NCBI GenBank assembly: GCA_030655095.1
Contig: JAURWF010000037.1
Coordinates: forward strand, 1-10,316
Length of the DNA stretch: 10,316 bases
Direction: 5' to 3'
From: a bacterium
Lineage (GTDB): Bacteria > Patescibacteriota > Patescibacteriia > Patescibacteriales > GWC2-42-12
Below are positions 1 to 5,088 of this stretch, piece by piece; the stretch's first letter is position 1, and the number at the start of each line of letters is the position of its first letter. A program made the translations under genes and the position numbers. The notes below the pieces were generated by a model. The model had not been told where the DNA came from, made no database searches, and saw nothing but the letters and a program-made list of their open reading frames with translations.

Positions 1-2
1 TA

Positions 3-164
3 TCACATTTAGAACTAAAATTACAGAAAAAAATGTGGATACCTTATTTAAAAAACAAACGCAATTTTTATCTAAATCTGTCTGATTTTATTAAATTGTT
101 AAAGGACTTTTTAGACAGCCTGCTCTGCGGGAATGACAAAAGGGAAAAGGCTCTGCGGGAATGA
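3..164 (+). CDS. 3' end of an unidentified gene, cut by the window edge
   Basis: A plus-strand frame stays open from position 3 to a TGA at 162-164, about 53 codons without a stop, which is long for DNA this AT-rich. The peptide is lysine- and leucine-rich and includes MWIPYLKNKRNFYLNL and then FIKLLKDFLDSLL, which looks like a soluble helical C-terminus. The last 14 or so codons lie inside the 28-bp tandem repeat that begins at 123, so the repeat supplies the end of the protein and its stop codon. The gene would run toward the sigma-factor operon, which ends at 208, leaving 43 bases between the two stops. I do not recognise a family. The frame could also be chance, since nothing upstream is visible. 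Confidence 0.45.
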   Translation, partial: SHLELKLQKKMWIPYLKNKRNFYLNLSDFIKLLKDFLDSLLCGNDKREKALRE

Positions 165-197
165 CAAAAGGGAAAAGGCTCTGCGGGAATGACAAAA
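123..197. repeat. 28-bp tandem repeat with GTCAT core, about 2.7 copies
   Basis: Units begin at 123, 151 and 179. The first two are identical and the third diverges after its first 19 or so bases. The shared core is CTGCGGGAATGACAAA, which on the minus strand reads TTTGTCATTCCCGCAG. This GTCAT head recurs at 2465, 2568, 4980 and 10275. The array overlaps the stop of the left-edge frame and sits just beyond the 3' end of the DUF5667 gene. Confidence 0.9.
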
Positions 198-207
198 AAG
201 ATTATTA

Positions 208-1140
208 TTATTTAACCTCTGTGGTTGTTGATACTGGCTTGCTAGCACCATCGGTCTTATCAACAACTTCAACATTTGTTTGACTTACAGCTGTATTAAC
301 CTCATTAATCTTATTAATTGATTCATTATATTTTTTCTCATCAAACAACTTTTCTGCTTGCTCTAAAATTTTATTAGCTTCTTGATTACTGTCTTTTTCT
401 AAATTTTCAATAACAGGATTAGCAACAATTATCTGCGGTTCGCGAACAACTTGATTACTCTTTTTAACATTAGCCTTAATCGGCTCAGATATTTCAATCC
501 GCTGATTATCTCTTCCTAAATTAGCGCCAAAAAATTGTTGCTTTTCATTATCATTATTTTGATTTTGATTTTTGGTGTCAATAATGGGTGTTCTTACAAT
601 ATTAATTTTACTTATTCTAGTCTTGGCTTGATTAATTTCTTTTTTAAAACTAGAAGTTAATTTTTGCACTTTTTCATCTTTATCTTGTTTGTCCTTATCT
701 TGCTTTATAGATTCCACTGCAGTAGATTTTTCCAACAACTGATTAATTTCTTCAGCTCTATTAACAGCAAATTCCAAATTTAATTTAGTCTTTTCCTTTT
801 CATCAAAAGTTATAGCAAATTGAGCTTTTTCATTAATAATTTTAGCTATATAAAGAGAATCGCCTGGTTTTGTATTATTGCTAGCATAAACACTAGCTAA
901 TCCACTGCTTATTAATAAAACTATTGCAAAATAGCCAACCAACGCAGGTCTAGCCATTGTCCACTGTGGCAATAAATCTCCAAAAAATATTTTCCAACTA
1001 AATAATTTTTCTTGTTCTAATTCTTCGGCAGTCTGTCCATTAGAAATTTGACTAAACAAAATTTCCCGACAACGATTTTTCCATTCGCTATCAGGCTGAA
1101 TACTTTTTAAATTATTTAATTTTTTTAATAAATTATCCAT
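208..1140 (-). CDS. DUF5667-type single-pass membrane protein, probable anti-sigma regulator
   Basis: This 310-residue protein has a soluble N-terminus of about 60 residues, one membrane segment at about 65-87 (ALVGYFAIVLLISSGLASVYA) and a long outer C-terminal part. Directly after the membrane segment, KPGDSLYIAK followed by a charged helix at about 91-138 matches the pattern of DUF5667 domains. The rest is Lys/Glu/Gln/Asn-rich, with a likely coiled coil at about 250-285. Its ATG lies one base after the stop of the ECF sigma gene, so translational coupling is likely. By analogy with sigma/anti-sigma pairs, the cytoplasmic N-terminus may hold the sigma factor while the outer part senses envelope state. 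No zinc-binding HxxxCxxC anti-sigma motif is visible, so that role is inferred from position and topology. Confidence 0.72.
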   Translation of the reverse strand: MDNLLKKLNNLKSIQPDSEWKNRCREILFSQISNGQTAEELEQEKLFSWKIFFGDLLPQWTMARPALVGYFAIVLLISSGLASVYASNNTKPGDSLYIAKIINEKAQFAITFDEKEKTKLNLEFAVNRAEEINQLLEKSTAVESIKQDKDKQDKDEKVQKLTSSFKKEINQAKTRISKINIVRTPIIDTKNQNQNNDNEKQQFFGANLGRDNQRIEISEPIKANVKKSNQVVREPQIIVANPVIENLEKDSNQEANKILEQAEKLFDEKKYNESINKINEVNTAVSQTNVEVVDKTDGASKPVSTTTEVK

Positions 1141-1141
1141 A

Positions 1142-1702
1142 TTAATTATTACTTGTTAATTGCTTCAGTGCCTTTAACGCTCTATGGATTAATACTCTTA
1201 CGTTGCCATTTGATTTATCTAAAATTTTTGCTATTTCCTTGATTGACAATTCATTTATAAAATGCAGAACAATTATTTCACGATATTCATCTTTAAGTTC
1301 TGGCAACCTTGTTTCAATAACAGTTAAGTCAAAAATAATTTCACTTTGCTTTGTTAAATTTTGCTTCTCGTCAATCAAGTGTTTATTATCTACATTCTCT
1401 AAAGAAATATTTTCACGTTGATTGGTTTTACGATAATGATCAATAATTAAATTACGCGCTATCTTGTACAATAAAGCCTTTAAAGTTTTTTCATTAATAA
1501 TATTATTTTCTTGCAAATATGCCCAAGTCTTCAAAAAAACGCTTGATGTTAAATCTTCCGCCTCTTCTTTATTTCCAACTTTAAAATAAATAAAACGATA
1601 AAGCTGATCTATATATAAATCATAGGCCTTGATAAAAGCCTGTCTATCTTTATTTCTTACTTTTAAAAGTAATGCTTTTTCTTCTTTGTTTTCTGTTCCC
1701 AT
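1142..1702 (-). CDS. ECF-type RNA polymerase sigma factor
   Basis: The protein has 186 residues, the usual size of a group IV (extracytoplasmic function) sigma factor. Region 2 spans about 21-92: FIKAYDLYIDQLYRFIYF is helix 2.1, EEAEDLTSSVFLKTW covers 2.2-2.3, and LLYKIARNLIIDHYRK is the promoter -10 contact helix 2.4. A linker of about 35 residues replaces region 3. Region 4 spans about 127-182 (LPELKDEYREIIVLHF, then ELSIKEIAKIL and GNVRVLIHRALKAL) and holds the helix-turn-helix that reads the -35 element. It directs RNA polymerase to a small set of promoters. The next gene, one base away, encodes a membrane protein that probably controls it. A possible self-recognised promoter lies at 1723-1744. 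No Shine-Dalgarno is visible before the ATG. The ECF subgroup cannot be assigned by eye. Confidence 0.92.
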   Translation of the reverse strand: MGTENKEEKALLLKVRNKDRQAFIKAYDLYIDQLYRFIYFKVGNKEEAEDLTSSVFLKTWAYLQENNIINEKTLKALLYKIARNLIIDHYRKTNQRENISLENVDNKHLIDEKQNLTKQSEIIFDLTVIETRLPELKDEYREIIVLHFINELSIKEIAKILDKSNGNVRVLIHRALKALKQLTSNN

Positions 1703-1719
1703 TTAATTTTCTATTTAGT

Positions 1720-1748
1720 TATACGGATAAACTAATTATTTGTTACAG
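1720..1748 (-). promoter_or_regulatory. candidate ECF-type promoter of the sigma operon
   Basis: On the minus strand TGTAAC (its AAC at 1744-1742) is followed after 16 bases by CGT (1725-1723) in CGTATAA, about 20 bases before the sigma ATG. AAC and CGT separated by 16-17 bases is the typical ECF promoter signature, which suggests autoregulation. TATAAC at the same place could instead serve the housekeeping sigma factor. Confidence 0.38.
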
Positions 1749-1975
1749 TCCCAAAAAATATTTGTTAAAAATAAAAAAAATAAAACTATAAATAGTCCTT
1801 TTAAATAGTCTTAACTTCTCGCGGGATTCCGTCGGGCAAGATGTATTGAACCTGTTGTTTAATTAGCAAAACTTTAGCATATATCAAAATAAAAAGCAAA
1901 GCAGGTTTTAGCCTTTTGCAAAACCTAACACCTCCCCTTGTATTTTTAAAAATAATATGCAAAAATGTTTTAATA

Positions 1976-2006
1976 GACTTTAGTCCACGTTCTTGTGGAC
2001 TAAAAG
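1976..2006. repeat. palindrome copy 1 (TTTAGTCCAC hairpin)
   Basis: The arms TTTAGTCCAC and GTGGACTAAA flank the loop GTTCTT. This is the most divergent of the three copies: the CTAG centre is replaced by TTCT, and one arm has an extra base beyond the core. Confidence 0.85.
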
Positions 2007-2029
2007 CAATAATTAACTCTCTTAGTCTA

Positions 2030-2075
2030 AAATATTGACTTTAGTCCACGCTAGCGTGGACTAAAGTCAATATTT
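2030..2075. repeat. palindrome copy 2, 46-bp perfect palindrome
   Basis: The sequence is its own reverse complement over 46 bases, centred between 2052 and 2053 on GCTAGC. The left arm runs AAATATTGAC then TTTAGTCCACGCT. One mismatch or bulge outside this core, pairing continues for a few more bases. The inner 26 bases are the same unit as copy 3. No coding sequence crosses it. Confidence 0.95.
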
Positions 2076-2092
2076 AGCTTTTTAAGCTCAAT

Positions 2093-2122
2093 ACTTTAGT
2101 CCACGCTAGCGTGGACTAAAGT
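2093..2122. repeat. palindrome copy 3, 30-bp perfect palindrome
   Basis: A 30-bp perfect palindrome with arms ACTTTAGTCCACGCT and AGCGTGGACTAAAGT, centred between 2107 and 2108. It lies 23 bases before the ATG of the helix-turn-helix gene, so it must overlap that gene's promoter or leader. It could act as an operator, or be a REP-like element. Confidence 0.95.
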
Positions 2123-2145
2123 CTAATTTGTAATTCAAAACTACA

Positions 2146-2436
2146 ATGATCCCGCCTAAACATAAAAGCACTAATTTCGGACTATTAAATGATAATGACT
2201 TAGAAAATATACTCTGGTTATCTATTTCAGAAGCAGCTGTTTTTGGTGGTGTCCAAACTAAAACTATCAGGCGAGCAATTCAATCAAATATTATAAAATA
2301 TAAAATAACAAACAATCGCTATGAAGTAGATTTAATTTCAGTCTTAGAATATCTACACAGCAAAACTAAATTAAAAAATAAACTAGATCAATTTGGCTTG
2401 GGACAATATGTAGAAAAATGGCGAAGTAATAAATAA
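2146..2436 (+). CDS. small MerR/excisionase-like helix-turn-helix protein
   Basis: The protein has 96 residues. The central part, about residues 24-70, has the plan of an excisionase/MerR-like winged helix: LWLSISEAAVFGG, then VQTKTIRRAIQSN as the recognition helix, then IIKYKITNNRYEVD as the wing strands and a closing helix that includes VLEYLHSK. The basic C-terminus (KLKNKLDQFGLGQYVEKWR) is probably helical. It likely binds DNA as a small regulator or accessory factor, and no enzyme domain is attached. Three palindromes lie immediately upstream and are plausible binding sites, while its TAA stop falls inside the 8-bp duplication that flanks the next mobile-looking element. No Shine-Dalgarno is seen before the ATG. 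The family is recognised at fold level only, and the target is unknown. Confidence 0.75.
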   Translation: MIPPKHKSTNFGLLNDNDLENILWLSISEAAVFGGVQTKTIRRAIQSNIIKYKITNNRYEVDLISVLEYLHSKTKLKNKLDQFGLGQYVEKWRSNK

Positions 2437-2464
2437 TTTGTAACTACTCACGTCCCTCTCTTTT

Positions 2465-2481
2465 GTCATCCTGAAGGATCT
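2465..2481 (+). repeat. GTCAT-headed hairpin, short form
   Basis: GTCATCCTGAAGGATCT contains the stem ATCCT/AGGAT. It shares the TTTTGTCAT head with the other copies and forms the left interior of the outer mobile-looking element. Confidence 0.75.
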
Positions 2482-2533
2482 ATAATATATGACATATAGA
2501 TTAAGACATTTTATTTTGCTATTTGTCTATTAC

Positions 2534-2568
2534 AGATCTCTCACCCCGATTACAGGGTTCGAGATGAC
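2534..2568 (-). repeat. GTCAT-headed hairpin, long form
   Basis: Read on the minus strand it starts GTCATCTCGAACCC, has the loop TGTAATC, and returns through GGGGTGAGAGATCT as an imperfect stem. The GTCATCTCGAACCC head matches the right-edge copy at 10276-10289, and the GTAATC loop matches the copy at 4980. Confidence 0.8.
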
Positions 2569-2584
2569 AAAATGGGGATGGTGG

Positions 2585-2707
2585 CACGGCTGTCCCATTC
2601 TGTTAATTTCTTCCAATACAGTGTATAATTAAATAAATTTTATTAATTTAATTATACACTGTAGATATCACAATTGGAAAGAAAGCGATAGAATGGGACA
2701 GCCGTGA
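2585..2707. mobile_element. inner nested MITE-like element with 9-10-bp target duplication
   Basis: A roughly 122-bp imperfect inverted repeat. The outer arms are 17 bp and perfect (CACGGCTGTCCCATTCT at 2585-2601, complement at 2690-2706), and the inner arms are 18 bp and perfect (2617-2634 and 2646-2663). GGATGGTGG flanks it at 2576-2584 and 2708-2716, extending to 10 bp with the following C; one extra A at 2707 blurs the exact right border. The structure fits a non-autonomous transposable element inserted into the outer element. There is no coding capacity. A transcript would fold into one long hairpin. Confidence 0.75.
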
Positions 2708-2736
2708 GGATGGTGGCGTGAGTAATTACAATAATT

Positions 2737-2764
2737 TTGATTCAACTTTTATTTATGTTATAAT
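2737..2764 (+). promoter_or_regulatory. sigma-70-type promoter of the secreted DUF5666-like gene
   Basis: TTGATT (2737-2742), a 16-base spacer and a perfect TATAAT (2759-2764) lie about 100 bases before the ATG at 2863. The -35 box begins at the outer edge of the mobile-looking element, so that insertion may have reset sequences upstream of this promoter. The leader from about 2772 to 2862 is AT-rich and shows no riboswitch or Shine-Dalgarno. Confidence 0.55.
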
Positions 2765-2862
2765 ATTGTTATAAATTTTTAAAGGTCGAATCGTGCCGTC
2801 AATATTAAATAAATTATTAACATTAAAAAAATAATTTTTCTATTTATTAATTAAATTTTTTT

Positions 2863-4377
2863 ATGAAGTACAAAATTAAAAGTTTAGTTTTAGCTGTTGC
2901 CTTAGTGGCAATAGTTATGCCGACTGCTCCCATTCTAGCAGAAGAAGAAATTATAACTGAAGTTAATTCGAATGAAACAACAATCGCAGAAATTGGAGCT
3001 ACAAATGCATCACAAGTTAACAATGCTACGATTGAAGCAACCGAAACTACTCCTGCTATCACTGGTACTTTAATTGAAATTGGAAATACAACTGCCGAAA
3101 AAACTACTGTCGTTGTCCGTACTACTAATAAAACAGGACAAGCCGAAGACATAACTTTAGAAGTGCCAACTGCTACAGTTGCATTAACAACAGCCTCTGG
3201 CTCTAAGGCAGATTTAAGCGACTGGATTTCTGGCGATCAGATTACTTTCACTGCTAAAAAATTTTTAAACAGTGGTGCATTACAAGCTAAAAAAATTATT
3301 AACCGATCCTTTAAGTCTGGACAAAAAGGCGTTAATGGTTGGATCAAAGAAATACGAATTAACAAAAATGAAGTTGATGTTAATGTTGATAAAAATATTT
3401 ATACATTAAATTTAGCTGAAGCTAAAATAGCAGCTGGCATAAAAAATCCAGCAACTATTAATGATCTAAAAGTTGGCGATCGCATCCGTGCTCGCGTTAT
3501 TGATGACAAAGACAAAAATCCAGCAACGTGGAAAGCCAAAATTATTGTAGTTTTACGCCGTGGAGACAATCTTTTTATGCGAATAACTCACTATGTAATC
3601 CCAGCCAAAATTATTAGCATACCAACTGACTTAAGTCTTCCGACAGTAATTGAAGCAGAAGTTTTACCTTCTAAATTTTACCAAAAAGGTGATGTTAATA
3701 ATTTAGTTGGAATTCCTGGTACTAGAATTTATATTAATATTAATGATAATACTAAATTAGTACGTCGCTTTTTCGGCAAATCACTACTATCAGAAATGAG
3801 TGTTGGCGACACAATTAATGTAGTTGGTAGACTCGATGAAAAAAATGCCAAGCTCAAAGCTATTGAAAATGAATTAGAATTATATGATAATGAAATTGAC
3901 AGCATTGGTGCTGGTGGTATTAATAGCAGGATTGATCCTGACATAATTTACCCTACTCAAAGTATTACTGCTAAAATTATTAAAAACGAATCTATTCAAG
4001 TTTTAGGAGTTGCTCAACGTTTAGGTCAAATAACTGCTGTTGACACAGTTGCTAAAACTGTCACTATCACAATTTTGCCGGAGAAAGCCAACCGAAACTC
4101 AGTATTACTTAATACGACTGACAAAACTAAAATTTTTCGTGATGGCAAAAAAGCAACAATTAGCGATTTAGCAGTCGGCGATATCGTAAAGGCTAAAGGC
4201 GTTTATAATCGAAATAAAAACGCTGTTGAAGCCAAAGTTATTGGTGCAACATCTCAAGCTACGACATGCGTTTCTAATGAAACTGAAGCTGAAACATGTT
4301 TTACTCTTACAACCGAACTTGAAAGAAAAGCTAAAGCTCTAAAAAAAATTAAACCTTTATTGCAAAAAGCAAAATAA
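2863..4377 (+). CDS. secreted DUF5666-like protein with four repeated beta-rich units
   Basis: The protein has 504 residues. A signal peptide covers 1-26: a basic start, a hydrophobic core VLAVALVAIVMP, and likely cleavage after APILA. A Thr/Glu/Asn-rich stretch follows to about 65. Four units then recur, each with strands leading into a VGD-type turn: WISGDQITF (121-129), LKVGDRIRARV (202-212), MSVGDTINVVGRL (312-324) and LAVGDIVKAKGVY (436-448). This is the DUF5666 pattern of small OB-like beta barrels. After a Cys-containing linker (C469, C479) it ends in a Lys-rich helix. The protein is exported and has no membrane anchor or catalytic motif, so a structural or surface-binding role is plausible but unproven. 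It is monocistronic, with its own promoter at 2737 and a terminator at 4408. Confidence 0.75.
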   Translation: MKYKIKSLVLAVALVAIVMPTAPILAEEEIITEVNSNETTIAEIGATNASQVNNATIEATETTPAITGTLIEIGNTTAEKTTVVVRTTNKTGQAEDITLEVPTATVALTTASGSKADLSDWISGDQITFTAKKFLNSGALQAKKIINRSFKSGQKGVNGWIKEIRINKNEVDVNVDKNIYTLNLAEAKIAAGIKNPATINDLKVGDRIRARVIDDKDKNPATWKAKIIVVLRRGDNLFMRITHYVIPAKIISIPTDLSLPTVIEAEVLPSKFYQKGDVNNLVGIPGTRIYININDNTKLVRRFFGKSLLSEMSVGDTINVVGRLDEKNAKLKAIENELELYDNEIDSIGAGGINSRIDPDIIYPTQSITAKIIKNESIQVLGVAQRLGQITAVDTVAKTVTITILPEKANRNSVLLNTTDKTKIFRDGKKATISDLAVGDIVKAKGVYNRNKNAVEAKVIGATSQATTCVSNETEAETCFTLTTELERKAKALKKIKPLLQKAK

Positions 4378-4407
4378 AAACTAATGCTGGTTGATTACCA
4401 AATGCAG

Positions 4408-4448
4408 AATATAAAAACACCTCGCAATATGCAAGGTGTTTTTATATT
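4408..4448. terminator. bidirectional Rho-independent terminator
   Basis: The 15-bp arms AATATAAAAACACCT (4408-4422) and AGGTGTTTTTATATT (4434-4448) flank an 11-base loop, with A and T runs on the two sides. It lies between convergent genes ending at 4377 and 4502 and can serve both. Confidence 0.88.
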
Positions 4449-4501
4449 TTTGACTAAAGAAAATTGTAAAAAACTAGCTTCTCTATAATCTAAATTTAAG
4501 T

Positions 4502-4783
4502 TTACAAAACTGCGTCTTTTGCGGCTTTAGCTACTTTAAATTTAACTACAGTCTTCGCTGCAATTTTAATCTGCTCACCAGTTGCTGGGTTTCTGCCCAT
4601 TCTTGCTGCTCTTTTAATTTTAACTAATTTGCCAAGACCAGGCAAAACAAACTCTCCATTATTTTTTACTTCTTTTAACGCTAAAGTTGATAATTTCTCT
4701 ACGAAATTTCCAACATCCTTTTTACTCAAACCTGTCTCTTTTGCCATAACTTCAAGCAATTGAGACTTTGTCATTTTAGACAT
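4502..4783 (-). CDS. hup: HU-family nucleoid DNA-binding protein
   Basis: The 93-residue length is typical of HU/IHF-family proteins, which act as dimers that bend and compact DNA. The N-terminal helices (MTKSQLLEVMAKETGLSKKDV, about 4-24) form the dimer core. The beta segment GEFVLPGLGKLVKIKRAARM leads into the DNA-binding arm, and the conserved arm motif GRNPATGEQIKI at about 63-74 carries the intercalating proline. The C-terminal helix has the usual VKFKVAKAAKDAV form. The gene stands alone. A candidate promoter (4913-4942) implies a leader of roughly 120 bases that includes a small GTCTT/AAGAC hairpin near 4799-4813. There is no clear Shine-Dalgarno. HU is strongly favoured over IHF by the generic sequence, but the alpha/beta subtype is meaningless here. 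Confidence 0.95.
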   Translation of the reverse strand: MSKMTKSQLLEVMAKETGLSKKDVGNFVEKLSTLALKEVKNNGEFVLPGLGKLVKIKRAARMGRNPATGEQIKIAAKTVVKFKVAKAAKDAVL

Positions 4784-4912
4784 AATTTTTTGCTTGCCTG
4801 TCTTAAAAAAGACTAGGCTATTAAAAATAAATTAATTAGTTTTTTAATGCACAAATCCGTCACTAAATATTCTTTCAAATATAAAATTCTATTAACTCAA
4901 TAACTATTCAAC

Positions 4913-4942
4913 ATTATACAGCAAGACTTAAAAAAAAGCCAA
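4913..4942 (-). promoter_or_regulatory. candidate sigma-70 promoter of the HU gene
   Basis: On the minus strand TTGGCT (4942-4937), 18 bases and TATAAT (4918-4913) lie about 130 bases before the HU ATG. The -10 is perfect and the -35 fair. Confidence 0.42.
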
Positions 4943-4979
4943 TAGAATAAAAGTAATTGCTCACAAATTTCAAAACTCT

Positions 4980-5014
4980 GTCATTGCGAGCCCGTAATCG
5001 GGCGAAGCAATCTC
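4980..5014 (+). repeat. GTCAT-headed hairpin, full form
   Basis: After GTCATTGC the structure is regular: ATTGC (4983-4987) pairs with GCAAT (5007-5011), and GCCCG (4990-4994) pairs with CGGGC (4999-5003) around the loop TAAT, with a GA/GAA internal bulge. It ends in CTC. Its GTAATC loop sequence is shared with the copy at 2534-2568. Confidence 0.85.
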
Positions 5015-5088
5015 TGGTTAAAATCCACGAACGTGTCTTTTGTAGCCTGTCGCCAAACGTCATATTTAGCATAAAATTACAAATTAAT

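Larger units (their letters stand above)
1703..2145. other. 443-bp intergenic region between divergent genes
   Basis: No convincing open frame is present on either strand. From left to right it holds the candidate sigma promoter, an AT-rich stretch, a short GC-richer patch at about 1818-1842 (CGCGGGATTCCGTCGGGC) that may be a decayed repeat, a weak hairpin (AGGTTTT/AAAACCT) at about 1902-1926, and three TTTAGTCCAC palindromes from 1976 to 2122. The last palindrome ends 23 bases before the helix-turn-helix gene. Confidence 0.7.
2440..2729. mobile_element. outer miniature inverted-repeat element with 8-bp target duplication
   Basis: The ends are 13-bp inverted repeats matching at 12 of 13 positions: GTAACTACTCACG at 2440-2452 and CGTGAGTAATTAC at 2717-2729. 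The direct repeat AATAATTT abuts them exactly on both sides (2432-2439 and 2730-2737), as expected of a target-site duplication. Just inside each end lies a GTCAT head facing inward (2465 and 2568). Removing the inner element and one copy of its duplication leaves about 158 bp. There is no open frame, so any movement would need a transposase from elsewhere. Confidence 0.6.
4784..5088. other. 305-bp intergenic region without a gene
   Basis: No supported coding frame. It contains the HU leader and candidate promoter on its left, a GTCAT-headed hairpin at 4980-5014 and AT-rich sequence elsewhere. No terminator with a U-run is obvious for the protease gene, whose stop is at 5089; the hairpin at 4980 could serve as a weak one. 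Confidence 0.6.

Noticed and set aside
123..197. Possible CRISPR array
   Set aside because: The 28-bp units are direct tandem copies without unique spacers, only about 2.7 copies are present, and no cas gene is nearby.
1203..1421. Plus-strand open frame of 72 codons
   Set aside because: It is antisense to the sigma factor, whose conserved regions clearly own this DNA; the translation shows no domain.
1976..2122. Palindromes as Rho-independent terminators
   Set aside because: No U-run follows any stem, and both neighbouring genes are transcribed away from the region.
2847..3152. Minus-strand open frame of 101 codons, Val/Ser-rich and hydrophobic
   Set aside because: It is antisense to the signal peptide and Thr-rich start of the secreted protein; its composition is a mirror of Asn/Thr/Glu codons.
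3729..3944. Minus-strand open frame of 71 codons
   Set aside because: Antisense shadow inside the secreted protein gene, without a leader or domain.
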